The position numbers were made by a program, and so were the translations under genes. A stretch of DNA of 64,000 nucleotides from assembly GCF_963457605.1 (NCBI RefSeq), contig NZ_OY735138.1, positions 92,249 through 156,248 of the forward strand. The letters run 5' to 3'. Positions 17,882-27,579 of the stretch are shown here, piece by piece. Each line of letters opens with the position of its first letter. Position 1 is the first letter of the stretch. The stretch comes from an uncultured Gellertiella sp. Its GTDB lineage: Bacteria; Pseudomonadota; Alphaproteobacteria; Rhizobiales; Rhizobiaceae. The notes beneath the pieces were generated by a model, which worked only from the letters and a program-made list of their open reading frames with translations, was not told the origin of the DNA and searched no databases.

Positions 17882-20800
17882 GCTGATTTCCATCGAGAAC
17901 ATTGTCGCAACCAACGGCGCCGACACGCTGACGGGCGATGCCTATGGCAATGCCCTGGACGGCCGGGGCGGCAACGACACCATCTCCGGCAACGGCGGCG
18001 ATGATACGCTGATCGGCGGTGACGGCAACGACACGCTCGACGGGGGTGACGGCAACGACGTTCTTTCCGGCGGCGCCGGTCAGGACACGCTGAAAGGTGG
18101 CACCGGCAACGACACGGCAAGCTACCAGATCGATGCAACCGACCGCGGCAGCGCAGGCATCTCCGCCAGCCTTGTAACCGGCTGGGTGGATGTTGCAAAC
18201 GCCGACAATGTCTGGACCCTGCATGCCGACCGTCTGGACTCTATCGAGAACATCATCGGCTCCAACGGCAAGGATTACATCGAGGGCGATGCCGGCAACA
18301 ACTCCCTGAGCGGCGAAAAGGGCAACGACTCGCTGCTTGGCGGCGCAGGCAGCGACATTCTGCTGGGCGGTGACGGCAATGACGACCTGCACGGTGAAGC
18401 AGGCAACGATATCCTGGTTGGCGGCATCGGCAATGACGTGCTGGATGGCGGCGATGGCACGGAACTCGACATTGCCAGCTACAGCGAAGCTCTGGATAAC
18501 GACAGCGCACTGTTCTACGGGTCGCGACTTGCCGGCTATCAGGTACTTTTGGGCGGCAATAACAATGCCTTCTACGCCACCATCGCCAGGGCCCTTGCCA
18601 CCGACGGCACCGTGCTCGAAACGGACTACTGGCACAATATCGGTGGTTTTGTCGGCAGTTCGCTGAACGACAGCATCGTGGTGTCCCAGGCATTGGCATT
18701 TCGCGCCGATGGCGGGGCTGGCACGGACAGCCTGGATTTCAGCCAGTTGTCAAACCAGTATGGGGTGATCGCCGACCTGCTGAACGGCAATGTCAGCATC
18801 GCGTCAACAACCGGTGAAACGAAACAGACCATTCTCAATTTCGAAAACCTCACAGGTACCGGCAATGCCGATTACCTGCTGGGTACCGATGGCGTCAACA
18901 TCATCCGTGGCGGTGGCGGCAGCGATGCGCTTGCCGGTCGCGGCGGTGCCGATACGCTGGATGGCGGCGCGGGCAGTGACACGGTCGGGTATGTCACGTC
19001 CGGCCAGGGCGTTCAGGTCAACCTGGCAACCGGCGTCAACCATGGCGGCGATGCCGAGGGCGATACGCTGATCAGCATCGAAAACCTGCATGGGTCCTTG
19101 CTTGATGACAGTCTGGCGGGTGACGGCAATGCCAACCGTCTCGAAGGCGACCAGGGCCGGGACATCCTGTCCGGCGGCCTCGGGGCCGATATCCTTGACG
19201 GCGGGGCGGGCTCCGACACCGTCGATCTCGGACAGAATGCCGACGACAGATCCCGCAACTGGCACGTGTCGCTGGCCGATGGCTATGCCCATGTGGTCGT
19301 CAATGGCGTGGATGTGACGGAAGATACGCTGGTCAGCATCGAGAATGTCACCGGTGGCGATGGAAACGACTGGCTGGTGGGCACCAGCGGCGACAATATC
19401 CTCGCAGGTGGTGCCGGCAATGACGTGATCGACGGCCAGGGCGGCAATGACGTTCTGTCCGGCGGCGATGGAAATGACACGTTCAACGGCAGTCCAGGCG
19501 GCAATGCAACGGTCGACTACAGCATCGACAAGGTCTGGGACAATACCCATGAGCATACGATCGATCTTGGAACCCATTTGACACTGACCTCCATTACATC
19601 GAAGGCAACCGGGCGTTTCCTCGATGTGGTAACCGAGGACCATCTGAACGGCATCCGCAATGTGGTTGGGGGGGCGCTTAATGATACCATCCTCGGCGAC
19701 GGCCAGGACAACACGCTGAACGGCGGCGGCGGGGATGACTGGCTGTTTGGGGCTGAAGGTAATGACACACTGATCGGGGGGACGGGAACCGATCATCTCG
19801 ACGGATACAGCGGCATCGATACCGCGGATTATTCGACGGTGACCTCCGGCGGAGCCATCGTCAGCCTTGCGGCAGGCACCGGGCTGACCCTGGATGACGG
19901 CAAGACCGATGCGCTGATCAGCATCGAAAACGTCACCGGCTCGAATTTCAATGACACGCTCTCCGGTGACGGCAATGCCAACCTGCTCAAGGGTGGCGCG
20001 GGCGATGACACGTTCTTCACCGATCTGGGTGCCGACACGCTGGATGGCGGCACCGGCATCGATACCGCCAATTACGGCAATTCGGCCTCCGGCATCACGG
20101 TCAACCTCGCCACCAATGTGAACGTGGGTGGGGATGCCCAGGGCGATACGCTGGTTTCCGTCGAAAACGTCATCGGCAGCCGGTTCAACGACGTCATCAC
20201 CGGTGACGGCGGCAACAACACGCTTTATGCCGGCCTCGGCAACAACACCCTGTCGGGCGGTGCGGGCAACGATATCCTGGTGATCGGCGCGGGATCGGAC
20301 ACGATCGACGGCGGCACCGGGACCGACACGCTCGACCTCGTCGGCCTGCAGGCGGTCGGCGGCACCGGTTTTGCTCCTGGCGACGTTGCCAATGGCTCGG
20401 TCAACAACAACGGCTATTGGGATGTCGATCTTGGCGCGGGAACAGCCATCCGTTATGCAAATGCCGGCTGGACGGTCATTGCCAACAGTTCGACGATTGC
20501 AGGCATCGAAAACGTCACCGGCGGCAATGACAATGACCATATTCGTGGCGATGCCGGGGCCAATATCCTGAACGGAGGTGGTGGCATCGACATTCTCGAA
20601 GGCGGTGCGGGCAACGATATCCTGATCGGTGGTGCGGGTGGCGACTGGTTGATCGGCTCCGACACGCCGGCAGGGGGAAGTGACAGCGAGAACGATACCG
20701 CCGACTATTCCGGTTCCAGCGCTGCGGTGACCGTCGATCTCGGCCGCAGTTCCTCCGGAACATTCAACCTGGGTGGTTTCTCGATCTTCCAGACCGGCCA

Positions 20801-21773
20801 GTATGCGGCGGGTGGCGATGCGCAGGGCGACCTGCTCCAGAGCATCGACAGTGTCATCGGCAGCGCCTTCAACGATATCCTCTCGGGCGATGGCAGCACC
20901 AATATCCTGAAGGGTGGGGCGGGAGACGATTCACTCTCCGGCAATGGTGGCAACGACACGCTGTCCGGCGGGCTTGGCCACGATGCCTTCAACGGCGGCG
21001 CAGGCACGGATACCGCTGACTTCAGCCTCGATGCAGCCGACGCCTCGCGGGCTTTCAAGATCGATCTGGGCGCAGGGATTGCCTATATTCGCGGCGCAAC
21101 CGATGTGGCGGAAGACACGCTGACCGGGATCGAGAATGTCCACGGCTCCAACCAGTCGAACATCCTTCTCGGTGATGCCAACGACAACCGGCTGACGGGT
21201 GGCAGCAATGTCGACATCCTGGCGGGCGGCGACGGTCATGACACTCTCGACGGCGGTCTTGGTATCGATACGGTCAGCTACCAGCAGATTGCCAGCCAGG
21301 CGGCCTACCGGTCGGTGAATGCCGATCTTGCGACGGGGCTTGCCACTGTCGTCACCTCGGCGGGCGTCACCATCACCAACAAGGACACGTTCATTTCCAT
21401 CGAGAACCTCATCGGATCGAATGGCAATGACGTGCTGAAAGGCGATGCGGGCAACAACCTGCTGGCGGGAGCTGCGGGCAATGACACGCTGAACGGCCAG
21501 GCAGGCGATGACGTTCTGGCCGGCGGCATTGGTCACGATGTCTTCCAGTTCTCCGGCACAAGCTTCGGCAAGGACACGATCACCGACTTCACGAGCGGCG
21601 ATGACCAGTTGCAGTTCCTGAGCACGGCAACCATCCACAGCTTCGCCGATATCCTGGCCCATGCGACACAGGTGGGAACGGACGTGCTGATCGCAATCGA
21701 CGCCAACGACAATGTGCGGCTCAGCAATACCCATCTTGCCGACCTCCATCAGTCGGACTTCCTCTACGCCTGA
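17882..21773 (+). pseudogene. RTX pore-forming toxin-like protein, C-terminal part
   Basis: In the frame that joins the left part, the sequence resumes with IENIVATNGADTLTGD at 17892 and carries on through many GGxGxDxUx arrays to the stop at 21773. The last ~80 residues (HDVFQFSGTSFGKDTITDF, then a non-repetitive tail ending LHQSDFLYA) resemble a type I secretion signal. An internal ATG at 18186 could start a fragment, but there is no reason to think it is made. Joined to 13197-16628 with the IS and one repeat removed, the gene would encode about 2437 residues. Residue spacing shows no other break. Confidence 0.9.
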
Positions 21774-21885
21774 GGCAGGCGTGGAGAAGGGCATGAACGG
21801 GGCCATCAGGACGCCAAAGTCCTGATGGGCTCGAACGGGGCCCGGTTGACGGGCAGCCAGTACAGGCAGGAGAGGTTTTGGAGAC

Positions 21886-22017
21886 ATGGCAGGCAGGATG
21901 CCGCTGATGCCGGGCATGCCTGCCGAAGTGTTCATCCGCACCGGCGAGCGCAGTTTCTGGAGCTATCTCCTGAAACCGCTCAGCGACAATTTCCACCGCG
22001 CCCTGACGGAAGAATAG
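21886..22017 (+). pseudogene. HlyD-family membrane-fusion protein, C-terminal remnant
   Basis: A 43-codon open frame reads MPLMPGMPAEVFIRTGERSF and then SYLLKPLSDNFHRALTEE, which is the characteristic end of type I secretion adaptor proteins (PGMPAEVFI...TGERS...YLLKPL). The rest of hlyD and any ABC exporter gene are absent upstream, where the RTX gene ends 112 bp before. The frame is too short to function and is best read as the leftover of a deletion that removed the exporter genes. Confidence 0.75.
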
Positions 22018-22074
22018 GGCCTCGCGCCCACCCAGACACACTGACAGATACAGACACAGGAGGAGAACCGCACC

Positions 22075-22761
22075 ATGACCAGTGACATCAACCCCGCCCA
22101 GGCGCTGAACACAATGGCCGACCAGGCCCATCTCAACCGGCTCGTCATGCAGCGGCTGGGGGCACGGATGATGGATCCGGCTTTCCAGGAACAGATGCGC
22201 CTCGGCGACAGCACGGTTGTCATCGCCGAAATCAAGGCGATGTTCGAGGATCAGGCCTTCGTCACCGAGGCTTTTCCCGGTGCCAGCCCGGAGGAACTCG
22301 CCGCCATCCGCGAGCAGATGACCAATGACGGCCAGCTGAACACCGCACTCCACAACAGCGCCAAACAGGCCCGCACCCAGCAGATCGACAAGCAGTTGCT
22401 CGATGTGGTGAAACTGGCAATGCGGGCCTCACGCTACCGCACCCTGTTCATCTCCGACCTCACCTGGCGCATCCTGCCGCCGCTGATGCTCGGCCAGTGC
22501 CAGTTCATGGTCGACAAGGACGGCACCATGGTCGCCTTCGTCAGCTGGGCAAAACTCAACGCCCAGGTCGCCAAACGCATGGAAAGCCCGATGAACTTCC
22601 GCATGCAGGAACACGAATGGACCTGCGGCGACCTGCTGCGCATCATCGACGTCATCTCCCCCTTCGGCCAGGAGGAAAAACTCGCAAGGGAGGTCAGCGA
22701 AAAACTCCTCGCCCAGACCCGGCACCAGTCCGAAGCCGAACCGCCCCGCACGGTGAATTGA
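22075..22761 (+). CDS. HlyC-like RTX toxin lysine acyltransferase (atypical)
   Basis: Residues 111-215 align with HlyC, which transfers acyl chains to lysines of RTX toxins in the cytoplasm: RILPPLMLGQCQFMVDKDG, TMVAFVSWAKLN (HlyC has AYCSWANLS) and EWTCGDLLRIIDVISPFG (HlyC has DWxSGDxxWFIDWIAPFG). Asp186 matches catalytic HlyC Asp92. The position of HlyC His23 is Tyr121 in an ungapped alignment, so the usual catalytic histidine is missing. A 100-residue N-terminal extension makes the protein 228 rather than ~170 residues. AGGAGGAGAA precedes the ATG. It follows the RTX gene, as expected for its activator. Confidence 0.78.
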   Translation: MTSDINPAQALNTMADQAHLNRLVMQRLGARMMDPAFQEQMRLGDSTVVIAEIKAMFEDQAFVTEAFPGASPEELAAIREQMTNDGQLNTALHNSAKQARTQQIDKQLLDVVKLAMRASRYRTLFISDLTWRILPPLMLGQCQFMVDKDGTMVAFVSWAKLNAQVAKRMESPMNFRMQEHEWTCGDLLRIIDVISPFGQEEKLAREVSEKLLAQTRHQSEAEPPRTVN

Positions 22762-22920
22762 CAAGGCAAGGCCCCGGGCCTGCAGTCTGGTCGAGGCCGA
22801 AGGCCGAGCTTCCTGCGTGCCGGTCCTTTTTTTCCTGCATTTGCCATGCGGTGGGTGGTTGAATGACTGCGGAAAATATATACGACTATACGTATCCATG
22901 AATGCAAATAGGAAAATCCC

Positions 22921-23121
22921 GTGTCCATTGATCGTGCTGTTCTTGCCTTTGCCGGTTGTGTCGTGCTGGTCTCACTGCTGCTCGCCCGTTTCGTCCATCC
23001 GGACTTTGTCTGGCTGACTGCCTTTGCCGGCATCAACCTCTTGCAGTCCGCGTTCACCGGTTTCTGCCCGGCGGTGATCGTGTTCCGCAAGCTTGGCCTA
23101 GGCAGGGAAAGCGCCTTCTGA
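22921..23121 (+). CDS. DUF2892 (YgaP-type) small inner-membrane protein
   Basis: A 66-residue protein starting at GTG with AGGAAA upstream. SIDRAVLAFAGCVVLVSLLL is followed by WLTAFAGINLLQSAFTGFCP and KLGL, the two-helix DUF2892 signature with a GFCP turn. Such proteins sit in the inner membrane, often beside rhodanese or sulfur-handling genes; no such neighbour is present. It lies between the acyltransferase and the IS 3' fragment, so it is part of the island cargo. Confidence 0.85.
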   Translation: MSIDRAVLAFAGCVVLVSLLLARFVHPDFVWLTAFAGINLLQSAFTGFCPAVIVFRKLGLGRESAF

Positions 23122-23148
23122 AGAAACGATCATGAGATCCGAAAACCG

Positions 23149-23263
23149 CATCCGGCGCGGAAAGGGCAAGCTGTCCGTCACCCTCGCTCGACACTCCGCC
23201 GCCCGGGATGATGCCTTCCTCGTCCGCAACATCACCGGATAATGCGTCCACCCGGTTCCCCTG
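23149..23263 (+). mobile_element. 3' end fragment of an ISAs1-family element
   Basis: 115 bp align without gaps to the last 115 bp of the complete element (from CATCCGGCGCGGAAAGG to the terminal repeat ending GGTTCCCCTG), with about a dozen substitutions. It encodes the end of the transposase (LARHSA...FLVRNITG). It has the same orientation as the 5' fragment at 12418. Confidence 0.92.
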
Positions 23264-23273
23264 GCATCGGTGC
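23264..23273. repeat. Right copy of 10-bp direct repeat GCATCGGTGC
   Basis: Directly follows the right IS terminus and is identical to 12408-12417. The pair marks the outer borders of a unit of 10.85 kb. Confidence 0.85.
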
Positions 23274-23432
23274 CATTCCATTTCAAGCAGGCCACTTCAC
23301 CTGCGCCCTGTCTGGCTCCGATCTGTAGCCAAAGGCAGGCGGGCACCGGCGCGGCGGGCAAGCCGGTTCGAACACCCAAGATTGCAGCTTTTTGTAAACC
23401 TGCAAAAATAACGATATCAATGACATGCTTTA

Positions 23433-23459
23433 AATTATCAATAATCGATAATTATATAT
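23433..23459. promoter_or_regulatory. AT-rich dyad upstream of the catabolic cluster, candidate operator
   Basis: AATTATC (23433-23439) and GATAATT (23447-23453) are inverted arms in an AT-rich patch. The 12-mer ATTATCAATAAT here recurs at 30481-30492 upstream of the binding-protein gene, and both are followed by ATTGAC. The GntR regulator at 32572 is a plausible binder. The rest of 23274-23591 shows no gene. Confidence 0.5.
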
Positions 23460-23591
23460 TGACTGGGCATGCGGGATCGATCAGTTTTCAGGGTGAAGAC
23501 GAGCCTGCGGATGGGCGGCAAGAGCTGCCATGTGTCCCGGTCGTCCTGGTGTCAAAGGAAATGCCTGGGATTACCCACGGAGGAGGGGTCA

Positions 23592-24953
23592 ATGACCGAA
23601 TTTGGAAAATACCTGAAATCGAATGCCGAGGGCCAGCTTGAGGTCGAGGGCATCAAAGTCACCGAACTGGCAAAGGAATTCGGCACGCCGCTGTTCGTGC
23701 TGTCGGAAAACACCATTCGCCAGAATTTCCGCCGCATTCACCGCGCCTTCCAGGATGTCTATCCGAAGGAAGTGATCGTCTGCGCCGGGATGAAGGGCAA
23801 CTGGGGCCTGGCGGCGCGCCGGGTGGTTGTCGATGAAGGCGGCGGCGGCGATGCCTTCGGCGTCGGCGAACTGACCGTGGCGATGATGGCAGGCTCCGAC
23901 CCGCGCAAGATCGTCATGAACGGTGCCAACAAGTCGCGCGAAACCATCGAGGCTGCCATCGATCTCGGCGTCATGAACCAGGTCGACAATGCCGACGAAC
24001 TGAAGCTGGTCGGCGAAGTCGCCGATGCGCTGGGCAAGAAGGCCCGCGTTTCGCTGCGCATCCGCCTGCCGCTGAAGGCGCTGGCCGAAGTCAACTATAT
24101 CGACGCCCGCTATCCCGAAGGCATCAGCCCGTCCTACTGGGAGCGTACCTTCAAGTTCGGCCTGGAGCCGGTCAGCTATGTCGAGGCGGTCCGCCTGGCC
24201 CAGACGATGGACAATGTCCTGCTCGAGGGCATGCATTACCACGGCGGCATTCCGCGCCGCGCCGGCTTCTACCGCGAGGAAACCGAGGAACTGGTCGATT
24301 ACATCGGCGATATCCAGAAACAGACCGGCTGGGCGCCTGCATATCTCAACATCGGCGGCGGCTTCGTCTCCGAGCGCTACGGTGCCGATGCGCCTCCCTC
24401 GGTCGAGGAATATGGCCGGGTGATCAGCAAGGCGATCACCGACAAATGCGCCGCCCACGGCGTTGCCGTGCCGATCCTGATGCTCGAACCCGGCCGTTAC
24501 TGCTGGGAAGCCGCAGGTCTCTGGATCGTCGGCGTCAATGCCCGCAAGGAAGACCGCACGCTTGCCAACAAGACCTGGGTCTATGTCGACGGCAATTCCA
24601 ACGAAATGCGCGATCCCTTCGATCCGCGCTGCTCGGTCCATCACGTGGTTGTCGCCAATGACGTCGGCCGCCAGGGCAGCGAAGTGGTCGATGTCTGCGG
24701 CCAGACCTGCAACGCCGCCGACATTCTTGCCAAGGCCCGCGCCCTGCCGCCGCTGAAGATCGGCGATACCCTCGCCTTCCTCGACATGGGTGCCTACAAC
24801 GAATCCTTCGCCTGCCAGTCGAACGTGATTCCGCGCTCGGCCACCGTCATGGTGCGCGATGGCCGCGCCTCGGTCGTGCGCCGCCGCGAGACGGTTGCCG
24901 ACGTACTGTCGCGCGAACAGGTTCCGACCTGGCTGATGGCGCGCCCGGTCTGA
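23592..24953 (+). CDS. PLP-dependent decarboxylase-like protein (diaminopimelate/ornithine decarboxylase fold)
   Basis: A 453-residue alanine-racemase-fold protein. The PLP lysine is probably Lys68 in VCAGMKGNWGLAA; GGGF (LNIGGGFVSERYG) and LEPGRYCWEAAG match the phosphate- and substrate-binding loops; the C-terminal domain has VCGQTCNAAD and DMGAYNESFACQSN, equivalent to the Cys and Tyr regions of diaminopimelate decarboxylase. Diaminopimelate decarboxylase is possible, but the AGMKGN motif (not YAVKAN) and the dehydrogenase neighbours suggest another amino acid or amine as substrate. GGAGGAGGGG precedes the ATG; the open frame upstream to 23469 is unlikely to be translated. It is probably cotranscribed with the two flavoproteins downstream. 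Confidence 0.82.
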   Translation: MTEFGKYLKSNAEGQLEVEGIKVTELAKEFGTPLFVLSENTIRQNFRRIHRAFQDVYPKEVIVCAGMKGNWGLAARRVVVDEGGGGDAFGVGELTVAMMAGSDPRKIVMNGANKSRETIEAAIDLGVMNQVDNADELKLVGEVADALGKKARVSLRIRLPLKALAEVNYIDARYPEGISPSYWERTFKFGLEPVSYVEAVRLAQTMDNVLLEGMHYHGGIPRRAGFYREETEELVDYIGDIQKQTGWAPAYLNIGGGFVSERYGADAPPSVEEYGRVISKAITDKCAAHGVAVPILMLEPGRYCWEAAGLWIVGVNARKEDRTLANKTWVYVDGNSNEMRDPFDPRCSVHHVVVANDVGRQGSEVVDVCGQTCNAADILAKARALPPLKIGDTLAFLDMGAYNESFACQSNVIPRSATVMVRDGRASVVRRRETVADVLSREQVPTWLMARPV

Positions 24954-25035
24954 GCGACAGGTATCAGTGACCAGCCGGCGGGGCCTTCGGATCCCGCCGG
25001 AATTTGAGTGTTTGCAAGGCTTTCGGGAGGGCTGG

Positions 25036-27462
25036 ATGGCTCAGCACAAAAGGGTGGTAATCGTCGGCGGCGGCATGATGGGGGTCGGGCTTCTCTACGG
25101 TCTGGCCGAACTCGGCTGGAAAGAAGTGCTGCTTCTGGAAAAGGGCGAGCTGACCTCGGGCTCCACATGGCATGCCGCCGGGCAATGCGCGAGCTTCCAG
25201 GGCAATTACAACATTGCCAAGATCCATCATTACGGCGTCGAGCTCTATCCGAAGCTGGAGGCCATGACCGGACAGTATGTCAGCTGGCACGGCTGCGGCG
25301 GCATCCGTCTGGCGACCACGCCGGAAGAGGTCGACTGGTTCAACTACGTGCTGGGCTTTTCCCGCAACATCGGCTTCCGCATGGAGGTCATCGGTCCGGA
25401 AGAAATCCGCCGGATCAATCCCTTTGTGGATACGACCGGGGTTCTCGCCGGGGCCTATACGATGGATGACGGCCATGTCGACCCGGCAGGGGCCTGCAAC
25501 GCCATGGCGATTGCGGCCCGCAACCTGGGCGGCCAGATCATGCGCAACACCTGCGCCACCGGCATTTCGCAGCTCGAAAGCGGCGAATGGCTGGTCAAGA
25601 CCGACCAGGGCGATTTCATCGCCGAACACGTGGTCAATGCGGCCGGCTGCTATGCCCGTGAAGTCGGCAAATGGGTCGGCCTCGACGTGCCGATCACCAA
25701 TATGGAACACCAGTATCTGGTGACCGAGGCGATCCAGGAATTCCGCGACCGCGACATCGAAATCCCCGTGATGCGCGATCCCTATACTGCCGGCTATTAC
25801 CGGCAGGAGCAGAAATCCGGCCTGATCGGCATCTACGAACATGCCAATGCCCGCGAGGCCTGGGACGAGCGCGGCGGTTTCCCGGAATGGGGGTCGAGCA
25901 ACGAACTGTTCTCCGGCGACCTCGACCGCATCGGCCCCTGGCTGGAACGCGCCATGGAACGCATGCCGATCTTTGCCGAGGCAGGCATCAAGCGGATCAT
26001 CAACGGTGCGATCCCGCACACCCCCGACGGCAATCCGCTGCTCGGGCCGGTCGCGGGGCTGAAGAATTTCTGGATGTGCTGCGGCTCGTCGATCGGCATC
26101 GCGCAAGGGGCGGGCTGCGGCAAGTACCTCGCCCAGTGGATGGTCGAGGGCGACAGCGAAATCAACATGAAGGATTTCGATCCCCGCCGCTTTGGCCGCT
26201 ATGCCGACCAGACCTATACCCGTGCCAAGTCCTTCGAGGACTACCACCACATGTTCGCCACCCATCTGCCGGGGGAAGAGCGTCCGGCGGGACGTCCCGT
26301 CCGCCGCTCGCCGGTCTATGACCGGCTGCTGGCCAAGGGCTGCGTCTATACCGAGGGCGGCGGCTATGAGCGGCCGAAATTCTTCGCGCCGGAAGGCGAG
26401 GCCGAAGTGCCCGGCTTCCGCCGCAACAACGCCTTCCCGATTGTCGCTGCCGAATGCCGTGCGGTGCGCGAGCGGGTCGGCATTGCCGATCTCACCAGCT
26501 TTGCCAAGTTCGACGTCACCGGCCCGGATGCCGGGACCTGTCTCGACCGGCTGCTGGCCAACAAGCTGCCGCGCAAGAATGGCGGCATCGCGCTCACCCA
26601 TCTGCTCAGCGAAGGCGGGCGGATCGAGACCGAATTCACCGTCACCCGGCTTGCCGATGACCGCTACTACCTGCTGTCCTCGATCAGCGCCGAAAACCGC
26701 GATTTCGATTTCCTGACCTCGCTGATCCGCGATGGCGAACAGGTGACGGTGCGCGATGTCACCGACGAGCGCGGCGTGCTGGTGCTCGCCGGACCGAAGG
26801 CGCGCGACGTGCTTCAGGGCCTGACGCCCGCAAGCCTTGCCAATGCGGATTTCCGCTGGCTGACGGCGCAGGAAATCGAGGTCTGCGGCATCGCGCTCCG
26901 GGCACTCAGGGTCAACTATGTCGGCGAACTCGGCTGGGAACTGCATGTGCCGGTGGACGGCATGGCCGAACTCTATGACCGGCTGGTCGAGGCCGGGAAG
27001 CCCTTCGGCATTGCCGATTTCGGCCTCTACGCGATCAACAGCCTGCGCATGGAAAAGGGCTATCGCGGCTGGGGGGCTGAACTCACCAACGAGATCACCC
27101 TGATCGAAGCCGACATGGAACGCTTTACCGCCTTCGACAAGGGCGATTTCCGCGGCCGCGACGCCACCCTCGCGGTGCGCGAGGCCGGAATTGCCACCAG
27201 GCTCGTCTATCTCGAGGTGGCGGCCACCGACAGCGACGTGCGCGGCGGCGAACCCGTTATGGCCGGCGGACGCTGCGTCGGGGTTGCGACCTCGGGCGGC
27301 TATGGCCATGCCACGCAGAAGGCGCTGGCCTTTGCCTATGTCACCCCGGATCTTGCGGCCCCCGGCACGGCGCTGGAGCTTGAGATCCTCGGCCAGAGGC
27401 ATGGGGCAACGGTGCTTGCCGAGCCGGTCTTCGACCCGGAAAATGCCCGCCCGCGCGCCTGA
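25036..27462 (+). CDS. Dimethylglycine/sarcosine dehydrogenase-like flavoprotein with folate (GcvT) domain
   Basis: This 808-residue protein has an N-terminal FAD oxidase domain (VVIVGGGMMGVGLLYGLAEL) with STWHAAG, where His46 matches the residue that carries covalent FAD in dimethylglycine dehydrogenase. The middle domain runs to about residue 430. The C-terminal ~380 residues are an aminomethyltransferase (GcvT) domain (FAKFDVTGPDAGTCLDRLL, VNYVGELGWELHVPVDGM). Relatives oxidise N-methyl groups and pass the one-carbon unit to tetrahydrofolate. CGGGAGG precedes the ATG at 25036; the frame from 24967 lacks a ribosome site. About one-third identical in layout to the next gene, suggesting an old duplication. 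Confidence 0.88.
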   Translation: MAQHKRVVIVGGGMMGVGLLYGLAELGWKEVLLLEKGELTSGSTWHAAGQCASFQGNYNIAKIHHYGVELYPKLEAMTGQYVSWHGCGGIRLATTPEEVDWFNYVLGFSRNIGFRMEVIGPEEIRRINPFVDTTGVLAGAYTMDDGHVDPAGACNAMAIAARNLGGQIMRNTCATGISQLESGEWLVKTDQGDFIAEHVVNAAGCYAREVGKWVGLDVPITNMEHQYLVTEAIQEFRDRDIEIPVMRDPYTAGYYRQEQKSGLIGIYEHANAREAWDERGGFPEWGSSNELFSGDLDRIGPWLERAMERMPIFAEAGIKRIINGAIPHTPDGNPLLGPVAGLKNFWMCCGSSIGIAQGAGCGKYLAQWMVEGDSEINMKDFDPRRFGRYADQTYTRAKSFEDYHHMFATHLPGEERPAGRPVRRSPVYDRLLAKGCVYTEGGGYERPKFFAPEGEAEVPGFRRNNAFPIVAAECRAVRERVGIADLTSFAKFDVTGPDAGTCLDRLLANKLPRKNGGIALTHLLSEGGRIETEFTVTRLADDRYYLLSSISAENRDFDFLTSLIRDGEQVTVRDVTDERGVLVLAGPKARDVLQGLTPASLANADFRWLTAQEIEVCGIALRALRVNYVGELGWELHVPVDGMAELYDRLVEAGKPFGIADFGLYAINSLRMEKGYRGWGAELTNEITLIEADMERFTAFDKGDFRGRDATLAVREAGIATRLVYLEVAATDSDVRGGEPVMAGGRCVGVATSGGYGHATQKALAFAYVTPDLAAPGTALELEILGQRHGATVLAEPVFDPENARPRA

Positions 27463-27579
27463 TCGCGCTGATGAACGTGGGGGAGGGTGCCCAGGCGTCC
27501 TCCCGACACAAGCTTGAACCCTTTCCGGCAGAGGGCCCGACCCGGCCTTTTGCCCCGCGACGACACAGAGGCAAAATTC

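Noticed and set aside
13197-21773. The tandem RTX-coding repeats as a CRISPR array or DNA satellite
   Set aside because: The repeats keep reading frame and encode GGxGxDxUx calcium-binding nonapeptides with varied third positions, so the periodicity is at protein level.
18186-21773. The RTX right half as an independent gene starting at 18186
   Set aside because: The frame is open and homologous back to the IS border at 17892, and joins the left half exactly when the IS and one duplication are removed; no ribosome site precedes 18186.
23355-23395. GGTTCGAACACC in the gap before the decarboxylase gene looks like a tRNA T-arm
   Set aside because: The flanking bases do not form a five-pair T stem and no acceptor, D or anticodon arms can be drawn upstream.
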